The position numbers were made by a program, and so were the translations under genes. Positions 8,922-17,012 of a DNA stretch of 64,000 nucleotides are shown here, in pieces. The first letter of the stretch is position 1, and every line of letters starts with the position of its first letter. This stretch comes from Peptoniphilaceae bacterium AM52-5BH (GTDB taxonomy: Bacteria; Bacillota; Clostridia; Tissierellales; Peptoniphilaceae): positions 1-64,000 of the forward strand of contig JAQEDR010000011.1 of NCBI GenBank assembly GCA_027669155.1, written 5' to 3'. The notes below the pieces were generated by a model. The model made no database searches and was not told the origin of the DNA. It saw nothing but the letters and a program-made list of their open reading frames with translations.

Positions 8922-9587
8922 ATGAGTAAAAATTTAGGACCAATACATTACATTATGTATGAAAAAATAAAATTTCAAGATAAAATAACAGATTATATAA
9001 TGGAAGGAAAGACAGAAGAGATCGATAAGGACTTTCCAAAAGTAAAGACAGATCCCCTAGAAGACTTATTAGATCAAGAAAATATCCACGGCTGGCTATC
9101 TTCTAGAATCGACATGGTCGAAAATAGACTAGCAAGGGCTATAAACTTAGCAGAAAATCCAGTAGAAAAATTCTACGAACTAGGAAAAATCGAAGGAAGT
9201 AAGGAAAAACTTGATAGCTTCGAAGAAGTCTTCGACAAACTAAACCTAAGACTTCTAGACGGCATGCCATGTGACAGGGCACTTAGAGCAGGAATGGACG
9301 AGGACGGAAATCTACTTCTAATCACAGACACCAACCTCCACCAACAATACGAAAATGAAGCAATAAACCCAGAAGACTCCCTAACAGACAGCTGCGAAGG
9401 AGGCCACGACCACGACAGCCACGAGACATTTGAAATAGGAAAAGTAAGTGGAGTAGAAAATAAAAAAGAAAAATCCAAATACCATCAAATGAGATACGAA
9501 TTTATAAAAGGATTTCTAGAAAATACTCCATTTAAGGCTGAGCTTTTGGATGGAGTGAATATTAAAATTGGGAAGGAGACATTTTAA
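8922..9587 (+). CDS. Protein of unknown function with a His/Asp-rich segment
   Basis: A 221-residue soluble, acidic protein starting MSKNLGPIHYIMYEKIKFQD, with GAGGTG before the ATG. Mostly helical; no signal peptide. Around 155-165 it has GGHDHDSHETF, a plausible metal-binding cluster, and a MPCDRAL stretch near 120. I do not recognise a family. The N-terminal GPIHYIMYEKI pattern recalls uncharacterised clostridial proteins, but I cannot name them. It is transcribed toward repeat copy B, which starts 69 bases after its stop and could affect its 3' end. Confidence 0.7.
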   Translation: MSKNLGPIHYIMYEKIKFQDKITDYIMEGKTEEIDKDFPKVKTDPLEDLLDQENIHGWLSSRIDMVENRLARAINLAENPVEKFYELGKIEGSKEKLDSFEEVFDKLNLRLLDGMPCDRALRAGMDEDGNLLLITDTNLHQQYENEAINPEDSLTDSCEGGHDHDSHETFEIGKVSGVENKKEKSKYHQMRYEFIKGFLENTPFKAELLDGVNIKIGKETF

Positions 9588-9656
9588 AATATCTGAGACT
9601 AAATATTTTAGATAGTAGTATATCTGGATATTAAAATTAATCTTAATGCAAGGTTG

Positions 9657-10375
9657 GACCCTTCGAACCTCAGGGAGACAGCTAAGGGGGCGGCAGAGGC
9701 CCCCTCTACCTTTCTCCCTGAACCCTCTTTTCATTCACCCCCTCTGCTCCTTAGCGGAGTGCGGAAAAGGTCGATTTGCCTCGCAAATCTTTGTTGGTAG
9801 GGGGATATCCTTGTTTTACTTGTCCTTGGGTTTAACAATGTCTAATCTTCGTCTCTCTAAAAATCGATAACTCGCTAACGCTCAAACAAATCGATTTTCT
9901 TAACGAGAGACTTGATTAGACATTTCTACCCGTCTATGGAGTAAGGAAAGAAGTAAGCTTTGCCTTTGGCAAAGCGTGTCATGTTTTTTATATTTTACAT
10001 ATTACCTAAAAATAATTCTGATGTAGCGAAGCTACGAGGAATTTTCTAGTTTGTTTAGATAAGAATAAACTATATACTTTGCATATCTTATAAATAACCT
10101 TTACCGGGTTGCATGTATAATCAGAATGAGCGTTAAGAAAATTTATCTGTTTGAGCGTAGCGAGTTATAAATTTTTAGCGAATGATGATTAGGAATCCCC
10201 AGCTGCTAAACAAATTAAAACGAAGGGTTCTGCCTACAAAAAAAGATTGGCGTTAGCCAATCATCTAGTTTCGCACTCCGCTAAGGAGCAGAGGGGGTGA
10301 GGGGAAAAGGGGTTCTAGGGGAAAGACTGGAGGGGGCCTCTGCCGCCCCCTTAGGCTGTCCCCTAGAGAACGAAG
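9657..10375. repeat. Hairpin-rich non-coding repeat element, copy B
   Basis: A complete copy of the element seen inverted at 1-722. Its ends are ~45-base imperfect inverted repeats, each containing AAGGGGGCGGCAGAGG, starting with CTTCG. Inside are the same hairpins as in copy A: 9957-9975 (GCTTTGCC/GGCAAAGC, one pair longer than in A), 10023-10035 (GTAGC/GCTAC), 10245-10262 (GATTGGC/GCCAATC), plus two nested stems with AACTCGC motifs around 9860-9900 and 10140-10180. No open frame of note. The whole is a large imperfect palindrome. Confidence 0.85.
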
Positions 10376-10459
10376 ATATTAACTTTATTATAATAATAAC
10401 TAGATTGTTCAGATAACTATATCAAAATATTTTTAGTAAAAGATATTTTAGAAAAATAT

Positions 10460-11002
10460 CTACCTCTCCCACCTGTCTATCCCATTTTTCTTAAGGAACC
10501 TTCTTTTTCTATAAGATATTTCCGCTCCGTTTATTATTATCGAGATTACAACTCCTATCAATGTATCCAGAGTCCTATTGAAGGCGAAAAGGACTGGGAG
10601 GTCTGTAGTTTGGTTTACGTTATCTAATGTGATTGATAAAAACACTATGGCCATTATTGTTAGGGCGTTGTAGCGCTTTAGATGGGCCATGATCCAGATT
10701 ATTAGGCCTACTATTAGGCTCATTAGGAAAAAGTCTAGGATGTAAGGCTCACTAAAATCTGGGATCACTATTAGATAGATTAGTCCTATGATACCTCCAA
10801 GGATTGTTCCTATTACCCTATTTATCCCTATGTCTTTTGTATCTACTAGGTTGGTCTGCATAGAGATTATCGCTGCTATTGAGGAATTTATCGGAAGGCC
10901 CTCTCCAGGCCTTAGTTCTGATATTACCATGGAGAAAAAGACTGCGAGGACTGTTTTTATTATCCTAAGGCCCGGTCTTTTTATCTTTGATATTTTAGCC
11001 AT
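10460..11002 (-). CDS. FUSC/aromatic acid exporter family membrane protein, paralog 2
   Basis: A 180-residue membrane protein with about five helices: SKIKRPGLRIIKTVLAVFFS, then short hydrophobic segments and the motif NRVIGTILGGIIGLIYL. This is the membrane half of the ArAE/FUSC family without the usual cytosolic domain. It is a paralog of the gene just upstream (10995-11492), sharing GxRIIKTxLAxFxS and NRxxGTIxGGxxGLxYL. It has AAGGAG before its ATG inside the end of that gene, so it is the last gene of a three-gene operon. Possibly the two halves form a heteromeric exporter; the substrate is unknown. Confidence 0.75.
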   Translation of the reverse strand: MAKISKIKRPGLRIIKTVLAVFFSMVISELRPGEGLPINSSIAAIISMQTNLVDTKDIGINRVIGTILGGIIGLIYLIVIPDFSEPYILDFFLMSLIVGLIIWIMAHLKRYNALTIMAIVFLSITLDNVNQTTDLPVLFAFNRTLDTLIGVVISIIINGAEISYRKRRFLKKNGIDRWER

Positions 11003-11492
11003 GGCTTTCTCCTTTTCTAAATTTAAAGTCCACCCAGTTTACAAAAAGCGCTGTAAATATTCCTATTATAGTGTCGATTATCCTGTTTAAGGCAAAGGCG
11101 ACAGGTCCTGCCGCGTCATGAGCGTGGTTGATAGTAACTGATAAGAATACAATCGCTGCAATAGTTATGGCAAGATTTCTCTCAAAACTTGCTAGCACCC
11201 AGATAAGAATAGTTACGACGATTGAAAGAAGAAGAATGTTTAATTGCTGAGGGAGTTTAGCACCTCCTATGTATAGTAAATAGACTAGTCCTGTTAGTCC
11301 TCCAATTATAGTTCCAATCGCCCTATTAATCCCCTTTACAAAGGTCGAAGCTACGTCTTGTTGCATGCAAATTATCGCTGCAATCCCACTATAAAAAGGT
11401 AGGCCGCTTGCCCTTAGGTTGGAAAGAATCATTGATAGAAATAGGGCAAGGCCAGTTTTTATGATCCTTGCTCCCGGTTTTTTTATTTGCAT
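10995..11492 (-). CDS. FUSC/aromatic acid exporter family membrane protein, paralog 1
   Basis: A 165-residue membrane protein of the ArAE/FUSC type starting MQIKKPGARIIKTGLALFLS, with about five helices and INRAIGTIIGGLTGLVYLLY. It overlaps the upstream nucleoside-hydrolase-like gene by ten bases and the downstream paralog by eight, so all three are co-translated. Like its neighbour it lacks the cytosolic C-terminal domain of full-length family members. Tandem duplication is the simplest origin. Its partner and substrate are not evident; the upstream gene suggests a nucleoside or base-related compound, which is only inference. Confidence 0.75.
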   Translation of the reverse strand: MQIKKPGARIIKTGLALFLSMILSNLRASGLPFYSGIAAIICMQQDVASTFVKGINRAIGTIIGGLTGLVYLLYIGGAKLPQQLNILLLSIVVTILIWVLASFERNLAITIAAIVFLSVTINHAHDAAGPVAFALNRIIDTIIGIFTALFVNWVDFKFRKGESHG

Positions 11493-12322
11493 AATTTGCC
11501 TTCGATATATTCTAAGAAGCTTTCTTCATTTACTCTGTTGGCTAGATATACCTTTCTTCTCGAATTAACCCTAATCATCTCCCCAACATTTTCTTCATCG
11601 TCTACCTTAACGCCTGTTTCTTCAAAAATAAAGGCTTCTGGCTTTTCTACTAGGTAAAGTAGGAGGGGGCCGTATAGGAATCTCTTATCCTTATCATCCT
11701 TAAGTCTTTCTATAATCTCTTTGTTTTTATTATCTCTATAAAGAGATTCTAGGAAGGAATCTGTTACTTCTATCCCATCTGCTAGGTTTTTGGCTAGGAT
11801 AAAGATATCGATAGATGAATTTAGGATTTTGTTTATGGCCTGAGGATCTTCCTTAAAATTAAAGTCAGTCCCATAGAGATTGCCCCCGCTTATAAAGATA
11901 TGGGATATATAATCTTCTAGGTCCTCGTATTTGTCTAGGGCCCTTGCTATATTAGTTAGGGGGCCTGTAGCGATGATATCAATCTTGCCACAATCTTGAG
12001 CTATGTCATAGATCTGATCTTCTACATCCATTTCTTCCAGATAATCCTTGTGATTGTTATAGTGGAAGATGTCTCCTGCTTTAGTTGCCATTTTATCTTC
12101 CTTGAGATTTTCCTCATAGCCCTTTGCTATAGGAAGGAAGAGCTCGTGACTTTCATTAAGGCCTAGGATATTATCTGCTCCAGCTTCTGCTGTCATTTGA
12201 CTTCTGATTGATGAAAGGCCTACTAGCTCGAAGTTAAAGGACCTAAAGGCCATATCGAGCATCAAGGCCTCGTCATTTGAGAAATTTGTATCTATATATA
12301 AAAATGCTTTTTCTTTTTGCAT
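11483..12322 (-). CDS. Nucleoside hydrolase-like protein, altered active site
   Basis: A 279-residue protein with the fold of inosine-uridine nucleoside N-ribohydrolases: TGPLTNIARAL near 118-128 and a FNFKEDPQA stretch near 157 match the family. The catalytic calcium site is altered. The usual DxDPGxDD reads DTNFSNDEA, replacing the second Asp (the catalytic base) with Asn and the last with Glu, and the usual late HD pair is not found (GPLLLYL instead). It may be inactive, or have another substrate or a sensor role. It heads an operon with two FUSC-type exporters. GAGG precedes the ATG. Confidence 0.75.
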   Translation of the reverse strand: MQKEKAFLYIDTNFSNDEALMLDMAFRSFNFELVGLSSIRSQMTAEAGADNILGLNESHELFLPIAKGYEENLKEDKMATKAGDIFHYNNHKDYLEEMDVEDQIYDIAQDCGKIDIIATGPLTNIARALDKYEDLEDYISHIFISGGNLYGTDFNFKEDPQAINKILNSSIDIFILAKNLADGIEVTDSFLESLYRDNKNKEIIERLKDDKDKRFLYGPLLLYLVEKPEAFIFEETGVKVDDEENVGEMIRVNSRRKVYLANRVNEESFLEYIEGKLCK

Positions 12323-12435
12323 AATACCTCACTTTGACCTTACTATACTAAATTTTTCGCCACTTTTCAAAGTAGCTTAGAGGAAGCTTTTATTAAAATT
12401 TCAACAATTGGGTAAGAAATATGTGAGGTGATAAT

Positions 12436-12711
12436 ATGAAAATTATTTTTAATAAAGAAGAAAAAGAAGCTCAAGCTATAGACGATGGAAAAAAGGTTGG
12501 TTTTTGCCAATTTGAAGAAAGTGATGGCCTATACAAGATTACTCACACAGTTGTAGATAAAGAATACGGCGGCCAAGGCCTTGCTGGAAAGCTCTTAGAT
12601 GAAGTAGTTGCTGCTGCTAGGGAAAATAATAAGAAGATTCTTCCAATCTGCTCCTATGCTGTAAAGAAATTCGACGAAGATGAAAAATACAAGGACGTCG
12701 ATGCAAGATAG
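12436..12711 (+). CDS. Small GNAT-like N-acetyltransferase (YjdJ type)
   Basis: A 91-residue protein of the short GNAT-like family (PF14542). The acetyl-CoA binding stretch YGGQGLAGKLLDEVV (about 54-68) and the following KKILPICSYAVKKF are typical. It has GAGGTGATAAT before the ATG. Family members are minimal acetyltransferases of unknown target; cytosolic. Monocistronic, ending in a shared terminator with the convergent MATE gene. Confidence 0.85.
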   Translation: MKIIFNKEEKEAQAIDDGKKVGFCQFEESDGLYKITHTVVDKEYGGQGLAGKLLDEVVAAARENNKKILPICSYAVKKFDEDEKYKDVDAR

Positions 12712-12722
12712 TCCTCAATCTT

Positions 12723-12764
12723 AAAAGAGTGTTCATGGATTTATACCGTGAGCACTCTTCTTTT
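12723..12764. terminator. Bidirectional terminator between convergent genes
   Basis: Eleven-base stem AAGAGTGTTCA (12725-12735) with TGAGCACTCTT (12749-12759), flanked by A and T runs; it serves the GNAT gene and the MATE gene. Confidence 0.85.
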
Positions 12765-14118
12765 ATTGGTATTTTTTCTTGATAGCTTTATCACGAATTC
12801 TTTCTAGCTTATGGATTTCTTTTATTTCATCTCTGATCAAAAATATAGAAAAAATCAAAGTTACAAGCTCTGTTATAGTCGCCACATGCCAGATTATTTC
12901 TCTTCCAAAGATTAGGGGCAAGGCGTAGACTAAAATTGCCATTAGGACGTAACCTCTTACCATAGTTATATAGAAGTCATAGCGAGGTTTTTTCACAGAA
13001 GTCATATAGCCTGCATTTATGATATTAAAGCCCATGATAAGATATGATATGGCAAATATCCTCAAGGCTCTTACCGCAAAGGGAAGGAAAGCTTCCTCAT
13101 AATCTGCTATAAATACATTTACAAAAAACTCTGGCTTAAGCTCTATAATCGTAAAGATCATAATGCTTAAAAGAGCAACTGTTCTAAGCATATACTTTCT
13201 TATCCTTAATACATCCTCATAGCTTTCTTTACCGAAGTTGAAAGAAAGAAGGGGCTGACTTGATTGGTTAACTGCAATCATAGTATTTACAACAAATATC
13301 ATAATGTAGGAGATCACAGAAAAGGCTGCAAGTCCTTCCGTTCCGTAATAGTTTGAGATTACATTATTAAACAAAAGAATCACAAAACCAGAAGAAAGCT
13401 CGTTAAGGCTTGCTGGGAATCCATAGGATATGATTTCTTTAATTTTGTAAAACTTAAGCTTGAATCTTCTAAACTTAAGCTTGGCCTTAGGAGATAGGAA
13501 GTAGGCCACATAGCCTATAGTCGGTAGGACTTGGGCGATTCCTGTAGCAATAGCCGCTCCCCTAACCCCCATATGAAAGTGAAAGATAAATACATAGTCT
13601 AAAATAATATTTGTAAGGGCTGATAATATCATCAAAATAGTAGAAATTATTGGCTTACCATCAGCCTTGACCATGATCTCGAAGACATAGGCCATGACAT
13701 AAAATGGAGTGAAAAATATTATCACAGACAAGTAATCTCTTACAATATGACTTATCTCGGGGCTTGCTCCCAAAACTTTGATCAAAGGATCCATAAAGAT
13801 GTAGGTAATAACCGATATGGAAATAGCCACAAATAGGGATAGGACAAGACCAATCGAGAAGAATTCATCCGCCTTCTCCTTGTCATCCTTGCCCAATTGG
13901 TAGCTGATAAGATTTAAGCTTCCTATGGATATCAAAATCGAAAGTGAGAAGGTCAAGGTTACAAAAGGCATAGCTACGTTTACCGCAGAAATTCCTTCTG
14001 CCCCCACTCCCTGACCTACGAAGATCCCATCTATCATAGTATAGGTGGAAAATAAAATCATAGTCAATATAGTCGGTATCAAGTATTTAAAATAAGATTT
14101 TAATAAATTATTTTTCAT
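12763..14118 (-). CDS. MATE family efflux transporter
   Basis: A 451-residue, 12-helix transporter of the MATE family (DinF/NorM-like Firmicute branch), using an ion gradient to export drugs or metabolites. Family features include IDGIFVGQGVGAEGISAVN near the N-terminus and the two repeated six-helix halves. The longest frame begins at 14136, but the ATG at 14118 is preceded by AGGAG five bases away, located inside the extension, so the product starts MKNNLLKSYFKYL. Divergent from the MFS gene at 14204, with only 85 bases between them. Confidence 0.88.
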   Translation of the reverse strand: MKNNLLKSYFKYLIPTILTMILFSTYTMIDGIFVGQGVGAEGISAVNVAMPFVTLTFSLSILISIGSLNLISYQLGKDDKEKADEFFSIGLVLSLFVAISISVITYIFMDPLIKVLGASPEISHIVRDYLSVIIFFTPFYVMAYVFEIMVKADGKPIISTILMILSALTNIILDYVFIFHFHMGVRGAAIATGIAQVLPTIGYVAYFLSPKAKLKFRRFKLKFYKIKEIISYGFPASLNELSSGFVILLFNNVISNYYGTEGLAAFSVISYIMIFVVNTMIAVNQSSQPLLSFNFGKESYEDVLRIRKYMLRTVALLSIMIFTIIELKPEFFVNVFIADYEEAFLPFAVRALRIFAISYLIMGFNIINAGYMTSVKKPRYDFYITMVRGYVLMAILVYALPLIFGREIIWHVATITELVTLIFSIFLIRDEIKEIHKLERIRDKAIKKKYQ

Positions 14119-14250
14119 TTTATCTCCTTCTGTCATAATAGTAGTTATATCTTAAAAATATGTACAAAGTCAAGGATATTCCTAGATTTTAGAAGAGCTT
14201 TAAATGAAAGCTTTAAGAGATAATAAATTAAGAGAAGCAGCCATCCTGTC

Positions 14251-15357
14251 TTGATCCTAATCACTGCTGGAAATTCTGCTATTTCCGGCATCCTTGTTTT
14301 TATGCAAAAAGAATTTGCCATAACAAGAGAGGCTTCCGAATTTGTAATCACTCTATCATCAATCGCTACGATCATCTCCATTGCCCTAAGCGAATCTATA
14401 ACTCGCCTTATTGGCATGAAAAAATGCGTCCAACTTGGTACAATCCTGGTATTTATAAGTGGTATCATACCCATAATTCATACATCTTACCAGACCATCC
14501 TTTTATCTCGAATCATCCTAGGCTTTGGGATTGGACTTTTTAATGGGCATTCGGCAAACTATATCAGTGCCCTTTTCGAAGGAGAGAAGGCCGCCTTCCT
14601 CCATGGGATGAGAAGCTCGATGGAATATATTGGCCAGATGGCTCTCCTTTTGATCGCAGGATTTTTAATCAAAATAAAATGGCCCCTAGCCTTTCTCTGC
14701 TATACTTTCTCAATCTTCGTATTTCTTTTCTTTAGTAAATACGTCGAAGACATTAGGCCAGAGGAAAGGAAGGGGAGATTTTTCATAAATAAACAAGTAA
14801 TCTTCTACATTTTCTTTGCAGGGGTTATGATTATGAATATAACTTCTCTTAGCATAAGATTTCCAACCATAGCGACCCTACAAAAGGGAATGGATGCCAA
14901 TATCAACGCCTATATGATTATAATTCCCCTATCGGGCATGGCCGCAGGCTTTGCCTTTGGCTATATCAACAGGGCCCTAGGGGAAAAGACCATACTTTTT
15001 GCTCTCCTTAACTACATCCTAGCTAATATGGTCGTAGCCTTTTGGGGAAGTAATATGTATGTCTTTATGGCAGCTATGCTCATAAGTGCAGCAAGTGGGT
15101 CCATTGCTTTCCCCTATATTTTCGCAGAGGCCATGAGATTTGCCAGGGGAAGTCAGAATAGGATTATAAATAATCTAATATTTATAGGTTGCAATATAGG
15201 AGGCTTTATAAGCCCAGCCTTCCTATTTATAGTCAACAAAATCATGGGCACTGAGTCCTTGACCCAAGCCTTTTTAGGATTTTCTCTAATTTATCTCTTC
15301 CTTTTCCTAGTGTATTTTTACGAATATATTAAGGTCAACAGAAGGGGAATAATTTAA
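14251..15357 (+). CDS. MFS transporter, probable N-terminal frameshift
   Basis: A 12-helix major facilitator transporter, here 368 residues. The frame opens at a TTG at 14251 without a ribosome binding site. The ATG at 14204 begins MKALRDNKLREAAILS and then hits TGA; adding one base near 14248-14252 would join this to LILITAGNSAISGIL and give a normal MFS start. So the gene is either a recent frameshift mutant, a sequencing error, or is expressed from TTG with a shortened first helix. The rest is intact. It resembles drug/metabolite MFS exporters. Its stop overlaps the convergent glutaminase stop by four bases. Confidence 0.72.
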   Translation: MILITAGNSAISGILVFMQKEFAITREASEFVITLSSIATIISIALSESITRLIGMKKCVQLGTILVFISGIIPIIHTSYQTILLSRIILGFGIGLFNGHSANYISALFEGEKAAFLHGMRSSMEYIGQMALLLIAGFLIKIKWPLAFLCYTFSIFVFLFFSKYVEDIRPEERKGRFFINKQVIFYIFFAGVMIMNITSLSIRFPTIATLQKGMDANINAYMIIIPLSGMAAGFAFGYINRALGEKTILFALLNYILANMVVAFWGSNMYVFMAAMLISAASGSIAFPYIFAEAMRFARGSQNRIINNLIFIGCNIGGFISPAFLFIVNKIMGTESLTQAFLGFSLIYLFLFLVYFYEYIKVNRRGII

Positions 15358-16283
15358 ACAAATATATTTAGGCCCAAGTCCTGGGATATGATTTTAAATA
15401 GCTCCTTGCCCCTGACGGAGTTTCCTGTCTTATCAAGTCTTGGAGAATAAACTGCAAGGCCACACACTCCTGGAACAACTCCTACTATCGCTCCACTTAC
15501 ACCGGATTTGGAAGGGATACCAACATTCATCAAATAGTCGCCAGAGTTTTCGTACATGCCGCAGGAGGCCATTTGGCTAACTACGATTTGGACGATAGAT
15601 TCTGGCACTAGCATGTCCCTATTTTTTACCGCATAGCCCTTGTTGGCAAGAACTGCCCCCATAGTAGCAAGACCTTCGATGTTAGAGCTTATGGAACAAG
15701 ACTTGATGTAAAGCTCTAGGACCTCATCGGGATTTGCTGTAAAAATATTTTTACTCTTAAGATAATAGGCTATGGCCTTGTTTCTATCTGTCGTCTTCAT
15801 CTCAGAATCGAAGACATCTTCCATCAATTTACTTTCTTTAAAGTCAGATATTGTTTGATAAAAATTTAGAATTCTATCAAATCTTTCCTCATTATCCCTG
15901 CCGAATATCATAGAAGTGGTAGTAATAGCTCCCGCATTGATAAAGGGATTGGCTGCCCTATCTCCTATTGGTACAAGAGAGTTAAATTCGTATTTGGTTG
16001 GCTCACTGCCTACCTTCTCGTAAACATCTTGGGGATTATTATCAGTTAGGGCTATGATTAAATCGATTATTTTTGATATGGATTGGATGGAAAAAACTAT
16101 ATTCTCATCGCCGAAGTTAAAGGCATCTCCGTTAGTCGTAACCAAGGAGAAGGCGAAGTTATCGCTATCGACATTCAAAAGCTCTGGTATATAGCTTGCT
16201 GGCTCTCCCATTCCTATGTAGTCTTTACTTTTTTCGATTGCATTTTTTAATTTCTCACAAATTAATTCTCTATTATATAACAT
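15354..16283 (-). CDS. glsA: Glutaminase
   Basis: A 309-residue glutaminase A with the serine beta-lactamase-like fold, hydrolysing glutamine to glutamate and ammonia in the cytosol. The catalytic Ser-x-x-Lys is S68-I-S-K71 within FSIQSISK. Other family marks are NPFINAGAI, EGLATMGAVLANKGY, KSGVSGAIVGVVPG and LDKTGNSVRG. Length is standard. GAGGTG precedes the ATG. Monocistronic, divergent from the HD gene at 16355. In an amino-acid-fermenting anaerobe this feeds glutamate catabolism and may give some acid tolerance. Confidence 0.93.
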   Translation of the reverse strand: MLYNRELICEKLKNAIEKSKDYIGMGEPASYIPELLNVDSDNFAFSLVTTNGDAFNFGDENIVFSIQSISKIIDLIIALTDNNPQDVYEKVGSEPTKYEFNSLVPIGDRAANPFINAGAITTTSMIFGRDNEERFDRILNFYQTISDFKESKLMEDVFDSEMKTTDRNKAIAYYLKSKNIFTANPDEVLELYIKSCSISSNIEGLATMGAVLANKGYAVKNRDMLVPESIVQIVVSQMASCGMYENSGDYLMNVGIPSKSGVSGAIVGVVPGVCGLAVYSPRLDKTGNSVRGKELFKIISQDLGLNIFV

Positions 16284-16354
16284 AAGTCACCTCTAATACA
16301 TGATACCCTTTATCAAGATGAATTTATGTTGTACAATGTAATAAAGGAGTTATT

Positions 16355-16945
16355 ATGAGAGTTATAGATATTTTAAATAATGATGAATGGATAAGAAAAT
16401 ACGATTTTTATGAAGGCTTTATGACATCAACTTATTATGGAAAGTTAGTAGAAGCCTATGAGAAACTAAATTACGATATACTTTTTGTATCAGATATTCA
16501 CGGGAGAAATCACATAGAAAGGGTAGTCTTTTACTCAGTTCTCTTAGCCTATGCCTACAAGCTAGATGATGACGATACCTATGTATTGATCAATGCAGCA
16601 AGCCTACACGATACCCAAAGACAAAACGATGGCTGGGATACAGAGCATGGTCAAAGGGCTGCCGAATTGTCTACCCCTTATGCTCACGACCTTAAGGAAA
16701 GTGACCAAGATATCTTAAAGGCAGTAATAGCTGCCCACTCCAGAGAAGATGAGATAATGGATGAGACCCTAAGAGAATATGTAAAAGAAAGCGACTTCGA
16801 TAGAGCAAAAGTCCTTGCCAAATACTTCAAGGACGCCGACGGTCTTGACAGAGTTAGGATCAATCACCTTGACCCAGCCTATCTAAGAAATGAATTTTCC
16901 AAAGGCCTAGTCGACTTTGCCTATGAGTTTTATGAGAACTTCTAA
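16355..16945 (+). CDS. HD-domain phosphohydrolase
   Basis: A 196-residue HD-domain protein. The metal residues are H53 in HGRNHIERV, the H85-D86 pair in ASLHDTQR, a further His in EHGQRA and a late Asp in DADGLDRVRI. These suggest an active metal-dependent phosphohydrolase, probably on nucleotides. AAAGGAG precedes the ATG. The substrate is unknown. It differs from the 55818-56432 protein, whose HD residues are lost. Confidence 0.85.
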   Translation: MRVIDILNNDEWIRKYDFYEGFMTSTYYGKLVEAYEKLNYDILFVSDIHGRNHIERVVFYSVLLAYAYKLDDDDTYVLINAASLHDTQRQNDGWDTEHGQRAAELSTPYAHDLKESDQDILKAVIAAHSREDEIMDETLREYVKESDFDRAKVLAKYFKDADGLDRVRINHLDPAYLRNEFSKGLVDFAYEFYENF

Positions 16946-16973
16946 ATTTCTCCTTAATTAATTAGCAATCTAT

Positions 16974-16981
16974 GCTATAAT
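16974..16981 (+). promoter_or_regulatory. Extended -10 promoter of the NlpC/P60 gene
   Basis: TGC followed by perfect TATAAT (16976-16981), 31 bases before the GTG start; no good -35 box. Confidence 0.45.
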
Positions 16982-17012
16982 AGATATAGAGATTATTTCA
17001 AGGAGAATATTC

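Noticed and set aside
9646..9870. Plus-strand 74-codon frame in repeat copy B
   Set aside because: No ribosome binding site; the frame is not kept in copy A, and the element is hairpin-rich non-coding DNA.
14145..14474. Minus-strand 109-codon frame between MATE and MFS genes
   Set aside because: It overlaps the MFS gene throughout and lacks a ribosome binding site.
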